The notes under the pieces are model-generated. The model was not told the DNA's origin. It ran no database searches and saw only the letters and a list, made by a program, of their open reading frames with translations. From Terrabacter sp. Ter38 (GTDB lineage: Bacteria; Actinomycetota; Actinomycetes; Actinomycetales; Dermatophilaceae): a stretch of DNA of 64,000 bases. Below, piece by piece: positions 51,576-60,197 of the stretch. The stretch lies in assembly GCF_024519435.1 (NCBI RefSeq), contig NZ_JALJRZ010000001.1, forward strand, positions 124,001-188,000. Reading direction: 5' to 3'. The position numbers were made by a program, and so were the translations under genes. Positions within the stretch are counted from its first letter, which is position 1, and each line of letters opens with the position of its first letter.

Positions 51576-52934
51576 TCAGCGGAGCAGGTCGCGGATGCGC
51601 GCCTGCCAGTCCTCCACGAGGGCTGCTCGGGTCGTCCCGGTCATGCTGTGCAGGGCGGCGTCGACGGCTGCCTCCCGGTCCTCGAGCCGGGAGGTCGGGA
51701 CGTCGAGCCCGCCGGCCGCGGCCCGGTAGAGACGGACGACGGCCTGGGTGCCGTGCGCGTCCGCGAGGGTGCGCAGGGCCAGCAGCGAGAGGCCGTATGC
51801 CGCCGCGAGCGCGTGGGTGCCCGGGTCGAAGTCCGCGTCTGCCGGCAGTGCCTGAGGCAGGCCGGATGCTCGCACACGATCGAGCGCGGGAGCGACGATG
51901 GTCGCCTCCGGCAGGTCGACGGGCTCGTACGCGACGAGCTCGGCGAACCCCTCGGACAGCCAGAGGGGTACGGCCCGTGTCGTGGAGGCCCGCACGGCGA
52001 CATGGGTCAGCTCGTGCGTCATGACGACGTCGCGGCCTTCCGGACGAAGGGAGGCCCACGCTCCCGGGACGAGGACGATGCGGTCTGCGCCGGCTCTCTC
52101 CCCCGGCGTCAGCGGACCGTCCGTGGCGGCGGCGACGCCGTCGAGGTCGCCGGCCGTGCGTCCGAGCAACCGGGCGGCGTCGGCATCGGTGGCCGGGGCG
52201 ATCCAGACCGCCGGCCGCACCTCTCCCCACACGCTCGCGACCCGCGAGGCCGCCGTGCGCGCCCGACGGACGACCTCCTGCACCCGGTCGGCGTCGCCGA
52301 CGGCCAGCACCAGCGCGGTGTCCGACCTCCGGACGACGAGGCCCGCGAGATCCCAGGGCTGCGGGCGCCCGGAGGGGCTTGACGCCGTGATGGCCAGACC
52401 TCCGGGGCGGCCGGGGTCAGCCTTGAAGGTGAGGTCGAGGTCGAAGGACCGCGGACGCGCGTCGAAGCCGCGAAGCCGGTAGGTGAGGCTCGCCCTGACG
52501 TCCCACTCGACCGTGGTCCCCCGCGATGCCGGAACCGGCGCAGTGGTCTCGCGGACGCCGACGAGCCGGATGCTCTCCACCGCCATGCGCGTCATGCGGT
52601 CGAGAACGGCGGCCTGTGTCAGGCGCAACGCCCCGGACGACGCCTCCTGCAGGGGTGCCAGCCAGCCGCTCTCGTCGGACCGCGCCGCCGCGGCGAAGCG
52701 GGCGCGCAGCAGCTGCGTCACCGCCCGCTGACGGGTGGCCGCCCACGCCTCCGGACTGACCTCGGTGTCGGCACCGACGTCGCCGCTCGGGGACGTCGCG
52801 CCCGGTGCTGCGGTGGGTGGGTGTCCCGAGTCCGGAGCGGCCGTCGTGCACGCCGTGAGGGTCAGGGCCAGCAGCGCGGCCAACGCCGCCGAGGCGGCCT
52901 CCTGCGCAGGTCCACGACGACGGGTGCTCGACAC
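51576..52934 (-). CDS. lipoprotein with gluzincin-like metallopeptidase domain
   Basis: 452-residue predicted lipoprotein: an N-terminal hydrophobic segment ends in the lipobox LTAC. The C-terminal half holds HELTH (zinc-binding HExxH) followed by WLSEGFAELVAY with the third ligand Glu, as in gluzincins and peptidase MA family enzymes. The middle part has no recognised domain. It is probably membrane-anchored outside the cell. Substrate unknown. The GTG start has no clear ribosome binding site. It is convergent with fadD, with only four bases between stops. Confidence 0.8.
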   Translation of the reverse strand: MSSTRRRGPAQEAASAALAALLALTLTACTTAAPDSGHPPTAAPGATSPSGDVGADTEVSPEAWAATRQRAVTQLLRARFAAAARSDESGWLAPLQEASSGALRLTQAAVLDRMTRMAVESIRLVGVRETTAPVPASRGTTVEWDVRASLTYRLRGFDARPRSFDLDLTFKADPGRPGGLAITASSPSGRPQPWDLAGLVVRRSDTALVLAVGDADRVQEVVRRARTAASRVASVWGEVRPAVWIAPATDADAARLLGRTAGDLDGVAAATDGPLTPGERAGADRIVLVPGAWASLRPEGRDVVMTHELTHVAVRASTTRAVPLWLSEGFAELVAYEPVDLPEATIVAPALDRVRASGLPQALPADADFDPGTHALAAAYGLSLLALRTLADAHGTQAVVRLYRAAAGGLDVPTSRLEDREAAVDAALHSMTGTTRAALVEDWQARIRDLLR

Positions 52935-52990
52935 CGCGACATCGTGTCACGCGGACCTGCTGCGCCGGCCCGTCCGGTGACCCGGGTGGG

Positions 52991-53311
52991 TCAGACGGCG
53001 TGGCGCGCTCGGTGGTGCGTCACCACCTCAGCGGGCTCGATCTCGGCCCGGGCCGTGTTGGCCGTGGACACGGAGACGAGTCCCGCAGCGACGAATGCCG
53101 ACACGGCTCGTCGCTCCGCGCGGTCGAGGGGTGCGGTCATGACCCCGTCGACCTCACGGCGGTCGTCGAGCGGGCGCGGTCGGTCGGGCCGCGTGTCGGC
53201 GCCGGGCGCGGTGACGCCCTGACGCAGCGGGATCGCCGTCAGCGCGGTCACCATGCAGTCTGCGCAGTGGACGTCCCGCACCGGGCAGGTCTGGCAGTCG
53301 ACGAGCATCAT
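52991..53311 (-). CDS. small Cys-rich conserved protein
   Basis: 106-residue protein whose N-terminus carries two CxxC pairs: CQTCPVRDVHCADC at about residues 6-19, a likely zinc or iron-sulphur site. A disordered stretch and a helical C-terminal part (RAERRAVSAFVAAGLVS) follow. AAGGGG lies about 11 bases before the ATG, and TAGCGT (minus strand, 53356-53361) is a probable -10. It is divergent from the nuclease fusion gene. Function unknown. Confidence 0.75.
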   Translation of the reverse strand: MMLVDCQTCPVRDVHCADCMVTALTAIPLRQGVTAPGADTRPDRPRPLDDRREVDGVMTAPLDRAERRAVSAFVAAGLVSVSTANTARAEIEPAEVVTHHRARHAV

Positions 53312-53573
53312 CGTGGTCCAACCCCTTCATCTCTCGTTGCGATCTGTCGTGAAAGACGCTAGGTGGCCCCACTGACACTGCCCCGGGACGCTCGGTCGTC
53401 GACTCGCCTCCGGGCGTCCTCCGGATGATCGCGGGACCGCGTCGAGCCCTGCCGGACGAGAACGCAGCGGGGCACCGCGATGCGCGGATGCCGTCCGACC
53501 CCCTTGTCCCAGAAGGGCTTGCGGCCGACGCGCCTCCGAGGCATTGTCGGCGCCCCGGCATACGGTCGGGGTC

Positions 53574-55373
53574 ATGCAGGCGATCCAGGCGACGTTCGAC
53601 GACCTCGGCACCCCCCTTGCCGGCGTCACGTTCGTCGTCGTGGACCTCGAGACCACCGGTGGCTCACCCGCCCAGTGCGGCATCACCGAGATCGGCGCCG
53701 TCAAGGTGCGCGGCGGCGAGGTGCTCGGCGAGTTCCAGACCCTCGTCAACCCGGCCGAGCCCATCCCGGCGTTCATCTCCGTGCTGACGGGCATCACCGA
53801 CTCCATGGTGCGCGACGCACCGCGCATCGAGAGCGCCCTGCCCGCGTTCCTCGAGTTCGCCGCCGGCAGCGTCCTCGTCGCCCACAACGCGGGGTTCGAC
53901 ATCGGCTTCCTCAAGGCCGCAGCAGCCCGGGTCGGCGCTCCCTGGCCCGGCTTCCCGGTCCTCGACACGCTCCAGCTGGCCCGGCAGCTCGTCGTGCGCG
54001 ACGAGTCGCCCAACCACCGCCTCTCGTCGCTCGCCCAGGTCTTCGGCGCCACGACGGCACCCGACCACCGGGCTCTGCACGACGCCCGAGCCACGGTCGA
54101 CGTCCTCCACGGACTCATCGAACGCGTCGGCAACCTCGGCGTGCACACGCTCGAGGAGCTGTCGAGCTACAGCTCTCGGGTCACCCCGTCGCAGCGACGC
54201 AAGCGCTTCCTCGCCGATCCTCTGCCCAGCGCCCCCGGCGTCTACCTCTTCAAGGACGGCAACGACCGCGTCCTCTACGTCGGCACGAGTCGCGACATCC
54301 GCACCCGCGTGCGCACCTACTTCACGGCCTCGGAGCAACGCAGCCGGATGGCCGAGATGGTGCGTCTCGCCCATGTCGTCCACCCGGTCGTCTGCCAGAC
54401 CTCGCTCGAGGCCCAGGTGCGCGAGCTGCGGCTCATCGACGAGCACAAGCCGCGGTTCAACCGGCGGTCCAAGGACGGCCGCAAGGTCATCTGGGTCAAG
54501 CTCACCCAGGAGCGCTTCCCCCGCCTGTCGATCGTCAAGCAGGTCCGCGACGACGACGCCCACTACATCGGGCCGTTCCGGTCCCGGGCCACGGCCCAGG
54601 CGGCCATCGACGCCGTCCACGAGGTCGTCCCGTTGCGCCAGTGCACCGGCAGGCTCACGGGCCGGGGCACCGCCTGCGCCCTCGCCGACATGGGCAGGTG
54701 CGGCGCCCCATGCACCGGCGCGCAGTCAGAGGGGGACTACGCCGTCGTCGTCGCCGAGTGCCGCGCCATCTTCACCGGCAACGCCCGACCCAGCGCCGAG
54801 CTGCTCCGGGTCCGCCTCGAGGAGCTGGCCTCGCAGGAACGGTTCGAGGATGCGGCGCGGGTGCGCGACCGCTTCCTTCAGCTCGTCCGCGGAGCCGCTC
54901 GCGCCCAGCGGCTGGCCCCGCTGGTCCGCTCTCCCGAGATCATCGCCGCGCGCCGCAGCGACGTCGGCGGGTGGGAGCTCGTGTCCGTCCGCCATGGCCG
55001 TCTCGCCGGCGTCGTGGTGAGCCCTCGCGGCGCCGACCCGATGCCCTACGTCAGATCGATGCAGGCCACGGCCGAGGTCGTGCCTGCACCGACACCCGAC
55101 CGCCCGTCCGCGCTCACCGAGGAGACGGAGATCCTGCTCCGCTGGCTCGAGGCGCCGGGCGTGCGCATCGTCGAGCTCGAGGGGACCTGGACGTGCCCCG
55201 TCGGGGGCGCAGGTTCCGTACGCAGCGAGCTCGAGCCCGCCGTCGCATCGGCGCACGACGTCGTCGGGTTCGACCACGACGTGCCCGGACCGCGTGCCGG
55301 CGCCCCGCGCGGCGACCGGCCCGGCGGTGCCGGTCGCCCGGGCCGGGGCGGCGGCCTGCGTCGCGCGGGGTAG
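53574..55373 (+). CDS. DEDD exonuclease / GIY-YIG (UvrC N-terminal-like) fusion, Rv2191 type
   Basis: 599-residue fusion. Residues about 10-190 are a DnaQ-type 3'-5' exonuclease (VVDLETTGG, VAHNAGFDIGFL, HRALHDARAT). Residues about 215-300 are a GIY-YIG nuclease (PGVYLFKDGNDRVLYVGTS and NRRSKDGRK), then a UvrC-like central part with a Cys cluster (CTGRLTGRGTACALADMGRCGAPC) and a UVR-like helical motif (RLEELASQERFEDAARVRD). It lacks the UvrC C-terminal nuclease. A repair role, similar to Cho plus proofreading, is inferred. A -10 TACGGT (53561-53566) seven bases before the ATG suggests a leaderless mRNA. Confidence 0.9.
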   Translation: MQAIQATFDDLGTPLAGVTFVVVDLETTGGSPAQCGITEIGAVKVRGGEVLGEFQTLVNPAEPIPAFISVLTGITDSMVRDAPRIESALPAFLEFAAGSVLVAHNAGFDIGFLKAAAARVGAPWPGFPVLDTLQLARQLVVRDESPNHRLSSLAQVFGATTAPDHRALHDARATVDVLHGLIERVGNLGVHTLEELSSYSSRVTPSQRRKRFLADPLPSAPGVYLFKDGNDRVLYVGTSRDIRTRVRTYFTASEQRSRMAEMVRLAHVVHPVVCQTSLEAQVRELRLIDEHKPRFNRRSKDGRKVIWVKLTQERFPRLSIVKQVRDDDAHYIGPFRSRATAQAAIDAVHEVVPLRQCTGRLTGRGTACALADMGRCGAPCTGAQSEGDYAVVVAECRAIFTGNARPSAELLRVRLEELASQERFEDAARVRDRFLQLVRGAARAQRLAPLVRSPEIIAARRSDVGGWELVSVRHGRLAGVVVSPRGADPMPYVRSMQATAEVVPAPTPDRPSALTEETEILLRWLEAPGVRIVELEGTWTCPVGGAGSVRSELEPAVASAHDVVGFDHDVPGPRAGAPRGDRPGGAGRPGRGGGLRRAG

Positions 55374-55392
55374 GCCCGGCTAGGGTGGTCCC

Positions 55393-55677
55393 GTGATCAC
55401 CGCCATCGTCATGATCAGCTGCGAGGTCGACCGCATCCCGGAGGTGGCCGAGGCCATCGCCGACATCCCGGCCGTGTCGGAGGTCTACTCGGTGACGGGC
55501 GACGCCGACCTCATCGCCATGGTGCGGGTCAAGGCGCACGAGGAGTTCGCCGACGTCATCGCCGACCGGCTCAACAAGGTGCAGGGCATCGTCGGCACGT
55601 CGACCCACATCGCCTTCCGCACCTACTCCTCGCACGACCTCGAGGCCGCCTTCAGTCTCGGGCTCGAGGGCGAGTAG
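55393..55677 (+). CDS. stand-alone Lrp/AsnC ligand-binding (RAM) domain protein
   Basis: 94-residue protein equal to the C-terminal effector domain of Lrp/AsnC regulators, without the DNA-binding half: ITAIVMISCEVDRIPEVAEAI, SVTGDADLIAMVRV, then the conserved GIVGTSTHIAF. Such RAM proteins form oligomers that bind amino acids. TAGGGT (55381-55386) six bases before the GTG suggests a leaderless mRNA. It lies between the nuclease fusion and trpD, to which it is convergent. Confidence 0.9.
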   Translation: MITAIVMISCEVDRIPEVAEAIADIPAVSEVYSVTGDADLIAMVRVKAHEEFADVIADRLNKVQGIVGTSTHIAFRTYSSHDLEAAFSLGLEGE

Positions 55678-55766
55678 CAGACCGACGCGGGCCTGGTCTC
55701 GGGGCCCCGTCTCGTCGAGGGTCCCGGCCGAGACGGCCCAGTGGACGCCTGACCCGGCCGACCGAC

Positions 55767-56816
55767 TCAGCGTCGGGTGGCCGCCACCCAGCGTTCGACG
55801 AGGCCGGTCGCGGCACCGCTGTCGATGGCCTCGGCCGCACGGTCCATCCCGGCATGCACGTCGCCGTCGAAGTCAGCCTCCGACGCTCCCGAGTCCGGGC
55901 GCGTCAGCGCGAGGGCGATCCCGGCGTTGAGGAGTACGGCGTCCCGGACGGCTCCCGTCGCGCCGGCGAAGACGTCACGGACCACAGCGGCGTTGTGCGC
56001 CGCATCGCCGCCCCGCAGCTCCTCGATCGGGTGCAGCTCGAGGCCGAGGCGCGTGGGATCGAGGGAGTGTTCGGTGACCGAGCCTCCGCGGACCCACCAG
56101 ACGTGCGTCGTCGTCGAGACGGTGACCTCGTCGAGACCGTCGTCGCCGCGGAACACCGCAGCGTCCTTGCCGCGGTGCGCGAAGACGCCGGCCAGCAACG
56201 GGGCCATGCGGGCGTCCGCGCAGCCCACGGCGGCATACGTCGGCTGGGCCGGGTTGGTCAGCGGACCGAGGAAGTTGAACGCCGTCCCGATGCCGAGGTC
56301 CCGGCGCGGCACCGCCGTGTGACGGAACGAGGGGTGGAAGGTCTGGGCGAAGCAGAAGGTGATGCCGGCCTCGGACGCCACCTCCACCACACGCTCAGGA
56401 GGCAGGGACAGGTCCACACCGAGGGCCTCGAGCACGTCCGCCGAGCCGGACGACGACGACGCGGCCCGGTTGCCGTGCTTGACGAGACGCACGCCGGCAG
56501 CCGCCGCCACCATCGCGGACATCGTCGAGATGTTGACCGTGTGGGCCCGGTCGCCGCCGGTGCCGACGATGTCGAGGCTCGGCCCCGGCACCTCGATCCG
56601 CCGCGCATGAGCCAGCATCTGCTCGGACAGGCCCCGCATCTCCTCGATGCTCTCGCCCTTGGCCCGCAGGCCGATGAGGAAGCCCGCGACCTGAGAGGGC
56701 GTGGCCTCCCCGCTCATGATCTGGCCCATGGCCCACTCGGCCGTCGGCCGGTCGAGGTCACGACCGGCGATGAGGTCGGTCAGCAGGGCAGGCCAGGTCG
56801 TCGCGTCGGACGCCAT
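55767..56816 (-). CDS. trpD: anthranilate phosphoribosyltransferase
   Basis: 349-residue enzyme transferring phosphoribosyl from PRPP to anthranilate in tryptophan synthesis. Motifs: [18 protein letters not shown] and [22 protein letters not shown], and [12 protein letters not shown]. It is isolated from other trp genes, as is Rv2192c. It follows the receiver-like gene with a three-base gap and is probably cotranscribed with it. Confidence 0.94.
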   Translation of the reverse strand: MASDATTWPALLTDLIAGRDLDRPTAEWAMGQIMSGEATPSQVAGFLIGLRAKGESIEEMRGLSEQMLAHARRIEVPGPSLDIVGTGGDRAHTVNISTMSAMVAAAAGVRLVKHGNRAASSSSGSADVLEALGVDLSLPPERVVEVASEAGITFCFAQTFHPSFRHTAVPRRDLGIGTAFNFLGPLTNPAQPTYAAVGCADARMAPLLAGVFAHRGKDAAVFRGDDGLDEVTVSTTTHVWWVRGGSVTEHSLDPTRLGLELHPIEELRGGDAAHNAAVVRDVFAGATGAVRDAVLLNAGIALALTRPDSGASEADFDGDVHAGMDRAAEAIDSGAATGLVERWVAATRR

Positions 56817-56819
56817 GCG

Positions 56820-57290
56820 TCAGGCCGTGGGCACGCCCGAACGCGCGAGCGTGGCGATGGCCGACGTCAGCGCGATCGGGTCGAGCGGGTGCGGGACGGC
56901 CAGGTCGGCCTGGGACCAGGCGGCGAGCCAGCTGTCCTGCGGGCGGCCCGTGAGCACGACGATCGGGGGGCAGTCGAAGATCTCGTTCTTGAGCTGCTTG
57001 GCCAGTCCGAGGCCGCCGACCTTGGCGGCCTCGCCGTCCAGGACCAGGATGTCGAAGTGCTCGGACTCGACCGAGCTGATGACGGCGTCGGCCGTCGCGC
57101 ACTCGTGCCAGCGGACGACCTCGACGTCCCTGGCGGGGCGACGGCCGACCGCCGCGCGCACCGCGTCACGGGTCGTGATGTCGTCGCTGTAGAGCAGCAC
57201 GCTGACCCGCGCCACCGGCCGCTGCGCACCGGTCGTCGTCGCGATGTCGGTGGACGTGGCCTGCGCTGCGCTGTCGTTCGAGGCGGTCAT
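56820..57290 (-). CDS. receiver-like (response-regulator fold) protein without output domain
   Basis: 156-residue protein with a CheY-like fold. VSVLLYSDD supplies acidic residues, [15 protein letters not shown] has an Asp at the phosphorylation position, and [11 protein letters not shown] takes the place of the usual Thr region; the conserved Lys is not evident. A 30-residue flexible N-terminus precedes it. TAGCAT (minus strand, 57298-57303) seven bases before the ATG suggests a leaderless mRNA. It is joined to trpD. Regulatory role unknown. Confidence 0.8.
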   Translation of the reverse strand: MTASNDSAAQATSTDIATTTGAQRPVARVSVLLYSDDITTRDAVRAAVGRRPARDVEVVRWHECATADAVISSVESEHFDILVLDGEAAKVGGLGLAKQLKNEIFDCPPIVVLTGRPQDSWLAAWSQADLAVPHPLDPIALTSAIATLARSGVPTA

Positions 57291-57455
57291 GCGACCGATG
57301 CTACCGGGCGGGTCGCGACCGACCGCACGGACCTCCCCACCCGCGAGACGACGCGTCAGACGGACGTGGGAGGGTGGTCCCGGACGGCCCCCGACACGGC
57401 TGTTCAGGGTTCATGTCGGAATGGTCACGAATCCTCTACACCCGCGCGAGAAAAG

Positions 57456-57470
57456 CCCCCGAAGCGGGGG
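57456..57470. terminator. short GC hairpin in the leader of the oxidase/bc1 operon
   Basis: CCCCCG-AAG-CGGGGG forms a 6-bp stem with a three-base loop, 35 bp upstream of ctaE. It might be an attenuator-like or mRNA-stabilising element rather than a true terminator. Confidence 0.4.
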
Positions 57471-57504
57471 GTCCCTCGCACAGCCGGACAGGAATGTGGG
57501 AATA

Positions 57505-58167
57505 ATGTCCAACGTGGCGACAGCATCGGCAGTTCCTCCAAGCGCAGTAGCGAATCCGGCCCACCACGGGCCGGCGACCCGCCCCAACATGGTTGCCGTC
57601 GGCACCATCGTGTGGCTCTCCAGCGAGCTCATGTTCTTCGCGGGTCTCTTCGCGGTCTACTTCCAGCTCAGGTCGGTCCGCGGCGACCTCTGGGCCGTGC
57701 AGACCGAGAAGCTCAACCTGCCCTTCGCGAGCGTCAACTGCCTCGTGCTCGTCATCTCCTCCGTGTGGTGCCAGCTCGGCGTCTGGAAGGCCGAGCGCGG
57801 CCAGAAGGCCCGCACCGGCAAGCTGCTCGACATCAAGGGCTGGGGCATGCGCGAGTGGTACGTCCTGACGTACCTCTTCGGCGCCTTCTTCATCGCCGGC
57901 CAGGTCATGGAGTACTCCGAGCTCGTCCACGAGAACGTCACGCTGAGCTCTGACGCCTACGGCTCGGTCTTCTACATGGCGACCGGCTTCCACGGCCTGC
58001 ACGTGACCGGCGGTCTGATCGCCTTCCTGCTCATCATCGCCCGCACCTTCACGACGCGGCGCTACACGCACGCCAACGCCACGGGCGCCGTCGTGACGTC
58101 GTACTACTGGCACTTCGTCGACGTCGTGTGGATCGCGCTCTTCGCGACCATCTACATCCTGCGCTGA
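57505..58167 (+). CDS. ctaE: cytochrome c oxidase subunit III
   Basis: 220-residue membrane protein with about five helices, shorter than mitochondrial subunit III as usual in actinobacteria. Typical segments are [48 protein letters not shown] and the end [21 protein letters not shown]. It belongs to the aa3 oxidase that forms a supercomplex with the bc1 complex encoded next. GGGAATA precedes the ATG. Confidence 0.95.
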   Translation: MSNVATASAVPPSAVANPAHHGPATRPNMVAVGTIVWLSSELMFFAGLFAVYFQLRSVRGDLWAVQTEKLNLPFASVNCLVLVISSVWCQLGVWKAERGQKARTGKLLDIKGWGMREWYVLTYLFGAFFIAGQVMEYSELVHENVTLSSDAYGSVFYMATGFHGLHVTGGLIAFLLIIARTFTTRRYTHANATGAVVTSYYWHFVDVVWIALFATIYILR

Positions 58168-58228
58168 ACCCCGGCATGAGCGCGCAGCTGCACCCGACCC
58201 CCACCTCCATGGACGACAGGAACCCACA

Positions 58229-59038
58229 GTGAACGCCTTGGCCGCCCGACGCCGACACCCCGCCGCGATCGCGGTGCTGCTGCTGCTCGGCCTCCTCGTG
58301 ACCGGTGGCGCCTACTCCTTCCTCGCCCCCAAGGACGCCAACGCGTCGGCGCCCACGGCGGCCGCCGACGACGTCGCCCACGGCAAGGACCTCTTCATCG
58401 CCAACTGCGCCACCTGCCACGGCGTCGGCGCCCAGGGCACGAAGTCCGGCCCGTCGCTCGTCGGCGTGGGGGCCGCGTCGGTCGACTTCCAGGTCGGCAC
58501 CGGACGTATGCCGCTCGCCGGCCCGAACGTCCAGGCGCCCCAGAACAAGGTGAAGTTCGACGACGCCCAGATCTCCGCCCTCGCGGCCTACGTCGCCTCG
58601 CTCGCCCCCGGCCCGGCGATCCCGGAGGAGAAGTACACGACGGTCATCGAGCCGGGCACGCCGGAGAACAACAAGGCCATCGCCGAGGGTGGCCAGATCT
58701 TCCGCGTCAACTGCGCGATGTGCCACAACTTCGCCGGCGCGGGCGGCGCCCTGACCCGGGGCAAGTACGCTCCGGCGCTCGATGGCACCACACCGAAGCA
58801 CATCTACGAGGCCATGGTGACCGGGCCGCAGTCGATGCCGGTCTTCAACGACATGAACCTGACGCCCGAGGCGAAGCAGAAGGTCATCTCCTACCTCAAG
58901 GCGCAGGAGAACGAGACGAACGTCGGCGGCCTCACGCTGGGCAACCTCGGCCCGGTGTCCGAGGGGCTCTTCGCGTGGGTGTTCGCGCTCGGCATCCTCA
59001 TCGGCTGCGCCGTCTGGCTCGGCAAGAAGGCAGCATGA
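58229..59038 (+). CDS. qcrC: bc1 complex dihaem cytochrome c subunit
   Basis: 269-residue actinobacterial cytochrome cc. An N-terminal membrane segment is followed by two haem c sites, CATCH at 60-64 and CAMCH at 162-166, and a C-terminal membrane anchor (WVFALGILIGCAVWLG). It replaces a soluble cytochrome c by passing electrons directly to the aa3 oxidase. GTG start with AGGA upstream. Second gene of ctaE-qcrCAB. Confidence 0.95.
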   Translation: MNALAARRRHPAAIAVLLLLGLLVTGGAYSFLAPKDANASAPTAAADDVAHGKDLFIANCATCHGVGAQGTKSGPSLVGVGAASVDFQVGTGRMPLAGPNVQAPQNKVKFDDAQISALAAYVASLAPGPAIPEEKYTTVIEPGTPENNKAIAEGGQIFRVNCAMCHNFAGAGGALTRGKYAPALDGTTPKHIYEAMVTGPQSMPVFNDMNLTPEAKQKVISYLKAQENETNVGGLTLGNLGPVSEGLFAWVFALGILIGCAVWLGKKAA

Positions 59039-59087
59039 GCCCGCGCCGCACCGCCTCGATCACGAACGACGACAGGACCACGACCCG

Positions 59088-60197
59088 ATGAACGAGAACG
59101 ACACCACGGACCGCGGGACCAGCACGTCCCTCGTCCCGGCGTCCAACGCCGGAACCGAGCGGCTGCCGGCCTCGCTGATCAGGGGGGTGGACCAGTTCGA
59201 GAACCCCGGTCTGCCGCCACACGTGCACCGCGCCGCTGACGACGACCCCGCGGCGGCCAAGCGCGCCGAGCGCCAGGTCGCGACGATGTTCGGTCTGTCG
59301 ATGCTGGCCACGCTCGTCTTCCTGGTCAGCTACTTCGCCATCCCCGACGAGGCGACCTTCTTCTTCCCGGGTATCGGCATCGCCAAGACCCAGAACATCG
59401 TGCTCGGCCTGTCTCTCGGCTTCGCCATCTTCCTCATCGGCATCGGCGCCGTGCACTGGGCCAAGACGCTGATGTCCGACGAGGAGATCGTCGAGGAGCG
59501 CCACGAGCAGGCCTCGACGCCCGAACAGCGCGCCAAGTCCGTCGCCGTCGTCAACGAGGGTGTCGCGTCGACGCAGCTCAACCGCCGCCCGCTCCTGAAG
59601 TACTCCCTCGGCGGGGCGCTCGGCCTCTTCGCACTCCCCCTCGGCCTGCAGGTCGCCGGCTCGCTCGGCCCGACCAACATCGAGGAGCTCAAGCACACCA
59701 TCTGGGACCCGAAGGACAACGGCGGCAAGCCGATCCGGCTCATGCGTGACCCCGAGATGACGCCCATCCGCTTCGACGAGGTCACGTCCGGCTCGGTCTT
59801 CCACGTGATGCCCGAGACGCTCCAGAAGTACATCGACGAGGGCAAGCACGTCCTCGAGGCCAAGGCCAAGGCCGCGGTCATCCTGATCCGCCTCGACCCC
59901 GACCTGATCAAGGTGCAGAAGGCCAAGGACTGGGGCGTCGACGGCGTCGTCGCCTACTCCAAGATCTGCACCCACGTGGGCTGCGCGGTCGGCCTGTACG
60001 AGCAGCAGACGCACCACCTGCTGTGCCCGTGCCACCAGTCGACCTTCGACCTCACCGAGGACTGCGCCGTCATCTTCGGCCCGGCCAAGCGGCCGCTGCC
60101 GCAACTCAAGATCACCGTCGACGACGCGGGCTACCTCGTCGCCCCCGCAGGCTTCGCAGAGCCCGTGGGACCGAGCTTCTGGGAGCGTGCGCGATGA
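59088..60197 (+). CDS. qcrA: bc1 complex Rieske iron-sulphur subunit
   Basis: 369-residue Rieske protein with three membrane helices in the N-terminal half, as in actinobacterial QcrA. The [2Fe-2S] ligands are in CTHVGC (Cys294, His296) and CPCH (Cys313, His316), with Cys299 and Cys315 as the probable disulphide. It transfers electrons from menaquinol to QcrC. The stop codon overlaps the qcrB start (ATGA). Confidence 0.95.
   Translation: MNENDTTDRGTSTSLVPASNAGTERLPASLIRGVDQFENPGLPPHVHRAADDDPAAAKRAERQVATMFGLSMLATLVFLVSYFAIPDEATFFFPGIGIAKTQNIVLGLSLGFAIFLIGIGAVHWAKTLMSDEEIVEERHEQASTPEQRAKSVAVVNEGVASTQLNRRPLLKYSLGGALGLFALPLGLQVAGSLGPTNIEELKHTIWDPKDNGGKPIRLMRDPEMTPIRFDEVTSGSVFHVMPETLQKYIDEGKHVLEAKAKAAVILIRLDPDLIKVQKAKDWGVDGVVAYSKICTHVGCAVGLYEQQTHHLLCPCHQSTFDLTEDCAVIFGPAKRPLPQLKITVDDAGYLVAPAGFAEPVGPSFWERAR

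Larger units (their letters stand above)
595..58512. repeat. dispersed word CGGCATAC (30 copies)
   Basis: GGCATAC on the plus strand starts at 1251, 2954, 5155, 6185, 6944, 10707, 17610, 18110, 22222, 26907, 33561, 35146, 40365, 44690, 47212, 48937, 53557 and 56232. The reverse complement starts at 595, 8350, 10994, 13381, 18360, 29920, 34307, 37826, 38634, 47014, 51795 and 58506. All thirty are preceded by C in the motif direction, giving CGGCATAC; 22 continue as CGGCATACG. Copies lie in genes (all frames) and between genes. Counted by eye. Confidence 0.85.
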
